A stretch of 64,000 nucleotides of DNA, from assembly GCA_015680685.1 (NCBI GenBank), contig MNCI01009437.1, positions 7,258-71,257 on the forward strand. The letters are read 5' to 3'. The notes beneath the pieces are model-generated. The model saw nothing but the letters and a program-made list of their open reading frames with translations. It was not told the DNA's origin and did no database searches. Both the position numbers and the translations under genes were made by a program. How positions within the stretch are numbered: the stretch's first letter is position 1; the number at the start of each line of letters is the position of its first letter. This document shows, piece after piece, positions 46,719-58,074 of this stretch. This DNA comes from Gnetum montanum. Lineage: Eukaryota; Streptophyta; Gnetopsida; Gnetales; Gnetaceae.

Positions 46719-49700
46719 ATGGCTCCTAAGACTCATTTGGCTCTTGCAAGGGTTGAGGAGGTGATGAAGACCCTGGAGCATGTGCCACAAGCGTGCGTTG
46801 CAGCGTGGAAGAGCATACTGTTGACCTAGTAAGTTACTATGTCTCCTTCGCTTCTTTGTTTTTTGCTTTCTGTTGTTCTCTACTCTTATTTTATGTCCTA
46901 TTTGTTTTGTATCCATTCTTGGCTACCTATGTTTTCTATGGTCACATCATTTTATGCTTTGCATCGCCGTTGTCACTATTTCGGTCGTAGCATATGCATA
47001 AACGTTACTTCATTGTTGCATGCAAGGCCACTAAAACCACCACCACCATGGTTACCATAACCGTGGGAGCTAGGGCAGTTTACGCTGGTTGGCCTTATCA
47101 TGTCGTAACGTAAAATCCTTGGGAGGGCTAGGTCATGTGTGATGCGGCAATGTGACACATGTTTTATTAGAGCATATTGTTAATTATTTTGTTGCTATGC
47201 TAGGCTCATTCACATGTTCCCGCTATGTTAGGCTTTCACGCCCTTACTACGCTATGTATGGGTGGAGGGTTATGCTACGCTATATACATGGACTGCTAGA
47301 TGTTGCTATGTTGTGCATGTATTGCCTTTAAGTATGATGCTAACATTTGCTGATTGTGTCGTGCAGGGCGGGGCCGAGGCCCAAGCTCATTGTTTTGAAA
47401 ATTAGAGGGGTCCTGTGCCATGTGAGCAGACATGTGGCCAATGCCCCTCCTCCCCAGATACGTATGGGAGAGCGAGGGGTCTGGTTCAAGGAAGGGGCAC
47501 AAGACTTCTTGCAATTCCTCCTCAACCACTTCAGTGTGATTGTTTGGTCTTTCCTAGAGGATGAGAAGGAATCTGATATAACAGAAGCCCTATTGCCTGG
47601 GGTAAGTCGAGGCATTCTGAGGTTTTTTACCGATGGAGAAATCATGAGAAGTTAGGGAGAGGGATCCAGCCAACACTCAATAGGGTTAAGGTGTTTAGCC
47701 TAGATCTGGGACATGCTTGAATATAGCTGCTACCACCACTACAACACATTGTTCCTTGCACGTTACATGGCAACATGCTTTTAGAACCCACAGGGGACTA
47801 TCTATTATGCTGGTGGGTGAGTTTTGTAGCCTTGCTCCACTGTGTTGTGCAATGCTAGCTGTATTGGCCAAATGCTAATAGTATGTGTTTTTCACCAGGT
47901 TCTTTATCAATGATGATGGGGTCCACAACTGATTGGGTCTGCGAGCTATAGCATAGCTAGCCGTACAAGAGTTCTCTTCTACTAAGAACCTACGGGTGGG
48001 TGTGATTAGTCAGTATGGGGGAGAATACCATACCTACCCAAGCACATTTTATATTCCCTACAACCAATGCAAGGAGAAGGGTTGGCTAGATAAGGAGTGA
48101 ATAGATCCCTTCAAGCTAGTCATAGTTGAAGAAGCTATGGTTGAACTCCCATTGTTCCCATTACCATATAGACCTGGTGGGTCAAACAATAAGTGTTTCA
48201 TGCTCAGGTATTTTGCAATACTTGTATTTCTTGCATCGTCATGCTAAGCGTGTTTTGTGAAAATTTTTGCAGGGGCGAAGAAGCCCTAAGAGGTGATGGT
48301 GATAACCGCCGAGATGCAGGGGGCAAACATCTACTTCAAATATGATGAAGTAGAAGCGAGCCAGTGCTGGTTAGACCAAAGGGCCTTAGACTCCTTGGTT
48401 AGGAATGTCCAAAAGGTGGGGCTTATGGATCTATTCCTGGCCCCGAACCTGAGCGTTCCTGCCACTTAGATGGCTTCCCTAGTTAAATCCTTCTTTGAGA
48501 GGGCAGGTCATTTTTGCACGTGCAGATGGGGCATGCAAGTGATCATTTAAATTAATGACCAGCTATTTACAGATCTGTTTGGTGTTCCTACCAATGGCAT
48601 TCCCATAGGATCAAAGTGAAAGAAAGAGTTGACCCTTCAGAAGAAGGATATTGAGGAGTGGTTGGGACTCATTAAGGAGTGAAAAGGGCTCCCCATGAAT
48701 AAGCTTAAGGATGGCCCCACCATGGAGATTTGCCTGGTCTTCCATGCCCACGCATTCCCCCAACTACTTACCCAAGGTAAGGTCCTGGGACTTGAGCAAG
48801 CCTGGATAATGTGGGAGGTTATGGAAGAAGGGACCCATTACAACTAGGCTAGCTTCCTATGTAAGGGCTTGTAGGCTGAGATTTTAGGACTCCATGAAAA
48901 AATGGAGTCCCACTCCAACATACACTATGCCTTCTACATAGGTTGTCTGAAGCACTTTGTGGAGTTTCTGGTTGTTCAAGAGGATGGAGTATGGGCCCTA
49001 AAAAATTGCAACTAGATTCCCAAGCTGTGGATTTGACAGATCCTCCAGACCATGCAAACTCAAGATCTCCAAAAAGTAGTTGGGGAGTCATTGTCTGTAA
49101 CGACCAAAGGTCTGGTGGCTCACAGCATTCACAAACTAGAAAGCATGGGAGAGACACCCCCTGCTATAGCTGGTAGCGTGATGTGGGGAGAGCCTCTCAT
49201 AGTTGAGAATTTTCCTAAGGAGTTGCAAAGGAAGAGACCTCCCCCAGCTAGGGAAAAGCTTCACATGGAGGAAGAGGAGGGACGAAGACTGCAGGTTAAG
49301 TTGCAGCGGACTCAACCTCCCATTGGTAAATGCTTTCGTGTAATTCTTACTTTGCTATTATTTGCTATGCTATGCTGTGCTAGGTTGTGTGGCGTAGTGT
49401 AGCATCTTCTTTGAGCTAATTTGTTTTGGACCAATGCAAACATGCTTCTTTACTAGCAGAGGAAGAAAAAGAAGAAGAAGAAGAAGGTGATGAAGAAGTG
49501 TCGGCCCTTAAGATGGGGGTGATGAATGATGATGTAGGGGTCCCAGTTTTGCAGGAAAGGGCCCTAGTCAAAAATAAGGAAGCTCCTATTTCTAGGGCAG
49601 GGGCCCTTATCATTAGGGAGTCTCCTATCAATGAAGAGGCACCTCCCTTGAATAAAAATGATGTTGGTCTCTTGAAAGGAAAGGCACTAGCACATGAGGA

Positions 49701-51145
49701 AGGAGCTCGTATGGACTTGGCAGGGCCCTTCACCAAGGCTACCACCATCATCTTGCATCAACAAGAAGAAAGACCGCAGCCAGACACCGGTGAGGTTGGC
49801 AATATGTCTGCCTTATTGTAGTCCATTTTGGCCATTGCTGATATGCTTGTTCATGTAATAGTTGCTACTGCTGATATCATAGGACCCCCTTTGATTCGTG
49901 CAGAATCATGGGCCAATATCCTTGACAAGTTTTCATTCATGTAGGGACTTGTTGACAACATGATCAAATGCCTTTAGCAAGCAAACCCTGACATGGATAA
50001 GTAGTAGTATTAAATGCTCCTATATTGTTACGCTAAAAAATTTTGAGTTCATTGATTTTTTTATGCTAACGTGATTGTTATGCTTGCTATGTCAAGGCAG
50101 CCTCTCAGCTCAAATGGGACCCAACATGACCTATGAAAGTTGGCGTTGTGCCTACACTCTCCCCTGATGTGATCGAGGTGCCTCGTTGCATGTTTGATGA
50201 GGCTTATGAGTGCATCTTGCACTCGACAAGCTCCCTATGGGAGTATAAGCATGTCAACGAGGACCTGTGGAGATGGGTCCAAAGGGCTGAGCAAATAGAG
50301 GTCAACTTGGTCACTGAGGTAGATGATCTTAGGTCGAGGAATGAGTTCCTCGTAAACCGTAACCCTAATGCTCAGGACTAGCATAAGGCTATAGATGACT
50401 ATGCTAGATTTTGGACTGTTGTATGTCAAAATGCTAAATCCACTCACAAGATAATCGAATAGCAAATGTAGATAAACTTACTAGCCTATAAGTGTTAAGA
50501 CATGAAAGACATTAGTGCCAAGGTTTTTGAATGGGGGTGAACCCAAAGAAATCACAAACACATGTACAAGATGGAGAATGACACCCATTGACAACTGTAC
50601 AAAGGCACTATTGTGGAGGCATTCACGTATGAAGCATTCATGAATTCCATCAATGCTTCTGAGGCTTACACTAAATTCAAAGAGTAGGTAAAGGTTATAT
50701 AATCTCCTGACTTGAAGGTGGACCTTCCTACAGGAGAGACCGCAACCGCCTCCCTTTCCCCAGGACCTCTAAGATGGACAACCGTAGAAAGGGAGTGAGG
50801 CATTGCTATGAATGCTGAGCCTAGAAACAGGTGTTCGATGAACATCATGAAAAAGGAGGTCTAGCATCACCTCAGGCTTGGTCTAGACTAGATACGATTT
50901 GAGACCAACGTAGGCCCTTCTCAAGTTAGTCACTTTACTATGTAGATGCTCATGCTATGTTATAGTTTGCATTTGTTGCCCTGATTGACTACTTCATTCC
51001 TACGATGTAGGTTCTAGATGAGGGTGTAGGACCCATAGAGGGAGGGAATGAAGAACCAATAGAAGGAAATTTAGGGGAGGATGATGCACAAGTAGATGAA
51101 GCGGAGGTGAGCAGCGAGGACGATTCAAACAGAGACAACCCATGA
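46719..51145 (+). pseudogene. Element F antisense multi-exon gene
   Basis: Fullest copy of the antisense gene. Exons inferred by comparison with D: 46719-46828 (MAPKTHLALARVEEVMK; donor GTAAGT); a short exon near 47026; 47367-47601 (acceptor GTGCAG, donor GTAAGT) with KLIVLKIRGVLCHV and EGAQDFLQFLLNHFSVIVW, resembling the HAD/FCP1 phosphatase pattern but lacking its first Asp; about 47680-47816; 47899-48207 with QYGGEYHTYPSTFYIPYNQC; 48273 to about 49327, whose PQLLTQGKVLGLEQAWIMWE part resembles the plant transposon-protein domain; 49460-49789, Glu-rich; about 50100-50690, coiled-coil-like; about 50700-50944; 51011-51145 ending SEDDSNRDNP-stop. Eight or more stops break it. Function unknown; it lies between protease and RT of its host element. 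Confidence 0.7.
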
Positions 51146-51299
51146 CAACATGGGATTTTTTTTGAAGTTTTGAAATTTTGCAAACATTGTAATTTTGAAA
51201 TTTTTGCAAACATTGCCAATAGGTGAAAGTTTTGAATAAAATGAAAGACCTCAAAAATTGATTTTGCATTAACTTGTGTATCATGTAAAGTTTTCATGC

Positions 51300-51420
51300 T
51301 TTCATATGCTAGTTTTAGGCCATTTTGGGCCATTGCGTAACATGCCAGAAGGATGGCATGTTAACAAAGTAGAAAGAAACAATGCTAGTTTTAGGCCATT
51401 TCAGGCCATAGTGTAGCATG
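51300..51420. repeat. Element F motif array after protease
   Basis: Two or three copies of GCTAGTTTTAGGCCATTTYRG, complement of the D and E array. Shorter than in the other elements. Confidence 0.65.
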
Positions 51421-52154
51421 CCAAAAGTATGACATGTTAACAAAGCAAAGAAGCAGTGAATGTACAAGGGATGGAAATTGGGCAGGAAGTAGTACGGTTG
51501 CTATGCTATGCGTAGCTGCCTCCTGACCCATCGTGGGCTGATTAGAAGGTAAGGCCGAGGTATTTCACTAGGGCCCTTGTTCACATCATTGTCCTCTACT
51601 TGGAAGGGCAACTCAACCCATGCATTTTTGATTTGGGGATCAGCTTGCTAGGCTGATCCTTCCGTTGGATGGTTAATGCATGCGTGAACAGGTGCCTCAC
51701 TCTCAGAGGTTGTGACCTTTGAGCCCTCCTCCATGTCTAAGTTACTGATTGCTTGCATCGTTACTTCATCACCATGGATCACCACCTCCCTACCTACATA
51801 TGGTAAGTGGACTTCCTAGTGTATAGGCAAGGAGACAACCGTAAGTTGTGCTAACCATGATCTTCCCAAGATCAGGTTAAACCCAGGCATTTCCTTGACC
51901 ATAATAAACATCATGTCTGTGGGGAACTGGTCCCCTACTATGAAGTTTACATGAACTATGGCTTTCACCAAGACATGTGCCCCATTGAAGGACCTCAAAC
52001 ACAATGACATTGTGGGTTTGATCTAGTTGACCAATCCCAACTTGTCCACAATAGGGAAGGGAATGACATTTGTGGCATCCCCATCATCAACATGTACCCT
52101 TCGGATCCGGTGTTGGTCGACCCAAATTATGATGAAGAGAGGTGCCATAGTCAC
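51421..52154 (-). pseudogene. pol: Element F aspartic protease
   Basis: Active-site region RVHVDDGDATNVIPFPIVDK (about 52050-52105), then CLRSFNGAHVLVKAIVHVNF, GDQFPTDMMFIMVKEMPGFN and LILGRSWLAQ (about 51860). The D-G motif is intact here, in contrast to E. The tail ends in ISPRWVRRQL before the motif array. One stop separates active site and flap region. Confidence 0.83.
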
Positions 52155-54998
52155 CTAAGCCCCTTCAAGATCTTCCCTAATGACGTTATCACTGAAAGTC
52201 AATTGAGGTGTCACAGACTCTGCTAGAAGCATGACTGAATGGATTGCTTCCTCTTCTACTGGAATGTTCTCATTGACTAAAACTGCTATTAACATGCAGA
52301 TTAGAGCCTCGTGGTGGGGTACAGATGTCAGGATTAGGTCATACAAGCTCAGTGTAGCATTTTTTTTGGAGCTTGCTTGACCTAGTTGAGGGTGTCTAGA
52401 AGGTCTTGGCCACCCCCTTGTTTGATTTTTTCCTCCTCTTCGATTCATCCTAGAATACAAATCTCCCAAGGAGAGGTGACTTCGGATCTGGGTTCAAATC
52501 CTTGTCGATAGGGTAATGCAGGCTACGTAGTCATGTCGACCTTCATCTTTGCGGGTGAAGGTGCAGATGCGAGGTGTGAAGACATAGACTTGGGGATACC
52601 CTTGACGGTACCTCCCTTTGACGTCTCACCCACCAAATGGACTTCTCGCCTTGCAAGGCAAGGAGGCTATTCAGCTTTGTTGTGTGAGATAGGGGCCGTC
52701 GAAGGTGTTGGCCCCCTAATGACAAATGGAGCTAGAGGTGCTAACTAATGGGACCACTTGGCTCCGCGAATAGGTGGTGCAAAGGTGGATGCCCTGTGGT
52801 GGGACTTTCAAGATGAATGGCTACTGTGAGCTTGGGCCAACTACTGGTGGTGCTAGTGCACTCCGTTGGGGCACACAGATCACGAATGGCTACCGGGGTG
52901 GCCTGGGATCACTGTTAATGCCTATAGCATTTATGACATAACCGGAATTGTTGGCATTGAGGGGTTCCATGTAGACATACATAGATTGGTTTTCAAGGTG
53001 TACTAGGTTACTTTCCTCCAGCATCAATTTTCCCTAGTCGATTAATCTTTGGATGTCATCCTAAAATGCCAGACAATAATCCGTGTTGTGACCACACTAT
53101 TGGTGGTAGTTACAAAACCTATCTAGCCTAAAACCCTTAGGAACTAGAGGCTCATTAGGCAAGGTGAAAGAGGGATTCCTAAGGAGTTCATAGTAGTGTT
53201 GATGTCTTGCGTTTGCTTCTTCTGACATCTTCTAATGTTGTATGTATCTTGCTTCCAGTAGTTTCTTCAAGAGCTCTAAAGGCTTTAGAGGTACTTTGAG
53301 TGGTCTTTGTGCTCAAAGTTGAGTTTGGTTTGTGCAGATGACTTGGGTGTAGGTGTAGCAGGATACGACATGTGGCCTTGTCTGGGCACAGATTTAACTA
53401 TGGGTATGGTTGGTTTCTTGTTATTCTTACTACTTTTGTTGCTAGGTTTGGGCTTGGCCTCGATTGCCACAGTAGCCACTATGGTTGTTGGGGTCTTACC
53501 CTTATCCTTTTTTGCAAAGGTCCTTTTGTAAGTGATGTAGGCTGGGTCTTTGCTTACCTTGGCCACATCTTGTATGCTCTTATTCTAAGTGAAAGCCTAA
53601 ATAAGAGAGAGAGGAGCGAGGTAGTATAGTTTAGACTTGAATTTGTTCACTACGCCCTTAAAGATGGCCAGTAGGTGGGTCTCCATGATGGGCTTGCGGA
53701 TTTCATTAAGGGTTGCACTCCAACATTGAATGAACTTTTGGACTGGCTCTAGAGCATCTTGCTTTACACTCATCAACTGATCCAGTGTTGTTTTTGGCTT
53801 CAAGTTGTACTTGAAGCGTGTCACGAACTGGGTCAGCATCTCTTCCAAAGTTGATATGGATGAGTGTGGCAATGCACGATACCAGTCTAAGGCTTTATTA
53901 ACTAAGGACATGGCAAAGATGTGAATGATCGTGTGTGGCCATTGTTGTAATAGCAAAGACTCAGACCTGAAGATGACAAGATGTGCATTGGGATCTCCCT
54001 CCCCATCGTACTTCATGAAGTGCAGGAGAGACATCCCTGGGGGTAACATCAAAGTAGGGATTGCAGGGCTGATAGGGTCATCCTGGTAGAAGTCCATGAC
54101 TTGTACCATGTCAAACCTAGCAGCTTTAAGGGGTTTTATTTCCTTAGTGAGGGTCTAGATGAGCTTAAACACTTGGTCCAAACTCAGTGGCATTGTGGAT
54201 GGATAAGGAGCTATGGCGGTAACTTCCACCTATGGTATGGTGGGGGCAGTGGCCTAACCCATTTGCGGTATTGTTGGGATGGCCCTCGCGAACGATGCTG
54301 CCTATGTTGTCCACCACCCGGCAAGTGGTGTTGTTAAGGCAACGATTTTAGGTTGGGCTTCTGGGTAGACTGCTTGTATCACCGGTAACATAGACCATAG
54401 CCCTGTGTTAGGCTGTGGCAACTACGAGGCTTGGTGTATTTGAGAGAGCACGTAGTGTGACATTTTTGATGGTTGTAGGGTAGGAAAAGAAGCAAATGGG
54501 GCTCACCATGTGGATGGGCCAAGGCCCGCCAAAGTGGGTGGAACAGACATGAATGTAGGAATAGAGACAAAAGTCATGTATGCTTGTGAAATAGGCACGG
54601 TGCGAACATGTGGTGGGGTAGCCATGATTGGCATATGATGTGCTACAGGAATAGCCTACTGAATAGTTGGCAAAGGAATAGTAGTTGTAGGTGAAAGAAG
54701 GTGTTGGAACCCTACAAGATTGGCATGGCTACCCATAGTAGCCATTATCGCAGGTTGTTCAAGTATAGGTGTAATTACAAAGGGAGCGGTGATAAATAGT
54801 GGCTTGGCCTAGAAAGACTGGGTAGGAGGGACAGGAGCGAGGCCAGTTGGACTTCCCTCTTTTGATTAGGAATTGAGTTCCTCCTGTCCATCCTGGAAAG
54901 TGTCATCTTGGTTGGACGTTGTATCTTGTTGCTTCCTAATCCTAGCCAACTAGATTAGTTGGTCTAGAAGCCTTTGGTATGCTTGTATTAAAGGTAAA
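52155..54998 (-). pseudogene. gag: Element F gag
   Basis: The minus-strand 170-codon frame at 53597-54109 is the best gag core in the window: MVQVMDFYQDDPISPAIPTL, GEGDPNAHLVIFRSESLLLQ, ALDWYRALPHSSISTLEEML, KYNLKPKTTLDQLMSVKQDA. Upstream is the Pro/Ser-rich N-terminus (54370-54900). Downstream are a Lys-rich segment (53285-53566) and the zinc-knuckle-like NYHQ...CGHNTDYCLAF (about 53070-53115), then linker and SLYDLILTSVPHHEALICML (52155-52469). TAG at 53585-53587 is at the codon also stopped in D and E; another TAG is at 53597-53599. The N-terminal end is cut by insertion of G at 54998. Confidence 0.87.
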
Positions 54999-56913
54999 TG
55001 TACCATCCAAAATCGTTAGTGAGAGGCTAGAATGAATAGACATCGAGAGATCTACGAATGAAACAATAAGACCCTACCTTCGCTTGAGGACAAGCTGGAA
55101 ATCAACAAATGTAGAGTGCCTTGAATGGTCCACACGCGGATCAAACGAGGACTTCCCTAAACGTACACAATTGTGATGTGTTGGGTTATACGTAAACAAA
55201 TGAAAAACTAAATGTAAACAAATGAAAAGGAATGTATACTATTTAAACAATGAAAACAGGAAAATGTGAATAGGAAAAATAATGTAAACTACAAGAATCT
55301 AGGAAAAAATGCAAATAGTTAAACAATTAGAATGTGCATTGGTTAGAATGTAGTTGTGGAGTGGTCACAAGACAGATGTTTAGCCCCAATGGATGAGAAC
55401 AGATGCTGGGAAGATGCAGGTTTCAAATTTCAAGTATACGGCCTTCAAGTTTATAAGAAGCCCAACATATGAGATTGATGCCCAGATTTCTTAATTGTGT
55501 GAGATTCAAATTTTTCAAACCTTGATCTAGTGGAAAAATAGGAGATTTATAGGATTTTAGGTGTGAGATTTGGATTTGGGAGAAGATCAGTGGCTACGGG
55601 GTGAGCAAACTTCGGATCAAGTGACAAGTGTATGCATTGACCAGATGCACAAAATCTTATAATGTATAGTGTGTAGCATGACCAAGATCTCTTACGCTGA
55701 TGTGTGTAATCCACAGTGTAAGATCTTGATACACTGAAAAATACAAAATGTACAAAGAATGTTAAAGTACAAGAGTGGATCTGGATGTCTAGCCTCTAGA
55801 TCTACAAATCTGTGCTATTTTTCCTCTACCAAGGTCTTTAGCATGTGATGATCTAGTTCTGATGTGTGTGTAGCTTGTTCTGGCATCAACGTATGGCGTC
55901 CAACGTCCAGCATCTAGTGTATGAAAGTGTTTACGATGGGTTTGCGTTGCTGGACGCATGTTAGCGTGACTAACAGCAAATGACCTGAAAATAGTGCATT
56001 TTGAACCCATTTTTGACCTGTGAGACCCATTTTCAAAGTGCATCTACATGCCATGATCCAAAGGATACTTTTTGTCAAGTTTGAGCTCATTCAAAGGCTG
56101 TTTTGGCTCTATTTCAGTTGGTGACGCTAATCCTTACGCTGTTGGAATCATGTCAACGTGACTAATAGCGAATGACCTAAAAATAATGCATTTTGAACCC
56201 ATTCTTGACCTATGAGACCCATTTTTAGAGTGGATCTACATGACATGGGTCATGAGAGTTCTATGTGCCAAATTTGGGCTGATTTGTATGTCTTTTTGGC
56301 CCTGTTTTAGTTGATGATGCTGAGCCTTACGCTGTGCAGCGTACGAAAATGTAGCTCCAAAGTAATCAACTAAAGACACCTTATTTAAGGTCCAAATGTT
56401 GATTTTCTAGAATTTGGGACCTGCTAGGGACCTTTTTGAAGGTCATGGGGGGTCTTTTTGCTTGATTTCAGCCTATTTTGGCTTAGTTTTGGGGCTCCAA
56501 AAGTTGGTGACGCTAAGTCATACGTTGTGTAGCATCTGAAAAGTAACCACAGCGTCACCAAGTCAAACTGGCATATTTGAGGCCCAAATCTTGATTTTCT
56601 GGAGGCTGAGAGTTACTGGGGACCTTGGTGAAGGTTATGGGGGGTCCTTGTGCTTAATTTTGGCCTAGTTTAACTCAGTTTTGGGGCTCCAAAATTTGGT
56701 GACGTTGAGCCTTACGTTGTGCAATGTAAGAAAATGTACTTAGCCAAAATTGCACTTTTTGACCTTAAAAATGATTATTCTTAACACCAAGACTTGCTTT
56801 CATGATATGTGGAACCTAAGGAAACCTTTCGTGCTCCATGGTGGGCTATTTGAAGCTACTTCAGAGGCTCTGAAGTTGTCTGGAAATGTTGTTGAAATTT
56901 TTGTGGTGTTTCA
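54999..56913 (-). mobile_element. Element G 3' LTR
   Basis: 1,915 bp. The right edge GGTGTTTCA meets a polypurine tract, so it is the 3' LTR of the minus-strand element to the right. The left edge TGTACCATCC enters the 5' part of F gag; the predicted target duplication is GTAAA (54994-54998), partner outside the window. It lacks the GCTATGCTACGC palindromes and instead has about 190-bp tandem repeats, so G is a different subfamily. TATA (ATTTATAGG, complement) is at about 55545-55551. Confidence 0.83.
55940..56760. repeat. About 190-bp tandem repeats in G LTR
   Basis: Two unit types, each duplicated at about 190 bp: one with GCATTTTGAACCCAT and GACCTRTGAGACCCATTTT (near 55998 and 56188), the other with TTGATTTTCTRGA, GGTYATGGGGGGTC and GTTTTGGGGCTCCAAAA (near 56400 and 56590). 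TGACGCTRAGYCWTACGYTGT-like short segments join them. Confidence 0.8.
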
Positions 56914-56980
56914 TTGGCCCCTCTTTGTTGACACCTGGAGGAATCTACTCGAGAGGTGTCAACAAAGAAGTACAAAACAC
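56905..56980 (-). promoter_or_regulatory. Element G polypurine tract and hairpin
   Basis: CAACAAAGAGGGGCCAA on the minus strand abuts TGAAACACC. CTTTGTTGACACCT (56922-56935) and AGGTGTCAACAAAG (56952-56965) are a perfect 14-bp inverted pair, extended by GGTGTTT and AAACACC at the outer ends. It is the best-preserved copy of the hairpin seen in A, D and F. Confidence 0.8.
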
Positions 56981-58074
56981 CATGAGCAACCAGGTATCAA
57001 GCATTGTTCTATGGAACTTGGCTAGATATCATCGCACCGTGTTCATAAGTACCTGGGATTGGGAAATGAGGTTTTCATATGAATAGGAAGAAGGTTTATA
57101 ACTGTGAAATTTTTGTAGATCGATGAAGGGATGGTTTTGTTTAACTATGGGATGGTGGAATGCTATTGTGTGAACACATCATGTTGGTCCTTGTCAATAG
57201 CCAGTATCTAGTAGACTTGGGACCAAGGCATAGGATGTGCGTCCTTTGCAAGAATGAGACTCTTATATCCTATTTAAGAGAACTTGTTGTCACACCCAAA
57301 GCCATGTGGTGAGGTGGTGCATTCTTTGAAGAAATAGGACCCTTATTGAGTGTCAAAGAGATCCCATTTTCCAATAGCCAAAGCCACATGGTGGGATGCA
57401 ACATGATTATTTGACACAAGTGTTTTCTTCCAAGACAAGTACCCTCCACCTAGGACTTGTATGGGAGGTGGCAAGGGTCTTGTAATGGATTTTTCCCTTT
57501 GATTTTTTTTATCTTTTTTTATTTATTTTTATTTTTATCTTTTTTTTATTTTTGTGGAAAGAGCATTTTTTTTGTTGTACTTGTCCTCATGCGCTTGTAA
57601 TTGTATCATGGGCTATGTCGTGTTGCGCAACTACCTCGAGAGTTACAGTGTGCAACCATGTGTTCAGAGTTTTGGGGTGACTAGGATGTATCCAAGAATA
57701 GGGTAGAGAGAACATGTTAGGAAATAAGGGATGTTTGAGGAATTGGGAATGTACTTGTGAATGGTTTGATTAACTTGGTTACGTGCGTTAGGAACAATGT
57801 GGTACCTCGTCACCGTAATGAAGTGCATCCATGTACGAACACCTCTAGGTGTCATCCTACAAACACAACTCCAAGAAGACAAGAAAACCATGATTGAATG
57901 AGTTATCTTAACACTTTAAACATGGATGCAACCAATGGGATGGAGACACCGCATGCAACCATAGGCAAACAAGATTGAGTAGCAGTAATGTTGTTAGAGT
58001 CCATGGGATGAATTCATGCAGTAGATTGATGATAACATGCCATTTGATTACAACAACGGATTAGTAGGCCAGTG
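56981..58074 (-). other. Element G 3' untranslated region
   Basis: Non-coding, with a T-rich low-complexity run at about 57498-57575. No domain was found in any frame. Confidence 0.55.

Noticed and set aside
47340-47645. 101-codon minus-strand frame over the antisense gene of F
   Set aside because: It is the shadow of the plus-strand exon 47367-47601, whose frame is conserved in D and has splice sites at its ends.
54999-56913. Head-to-tail tandem array of two elements sharing one LTR
   Set aside because: The LTR enters F gag without primer site or leader, so a nested insertion explains the junction better.
57498-57575. T-rich run as a poly(A) tail of a minus-strand retroposon
   Set aside because: The run is interrupted by A, C and G, and no LINE/SINE body or flanking duplication is visible.
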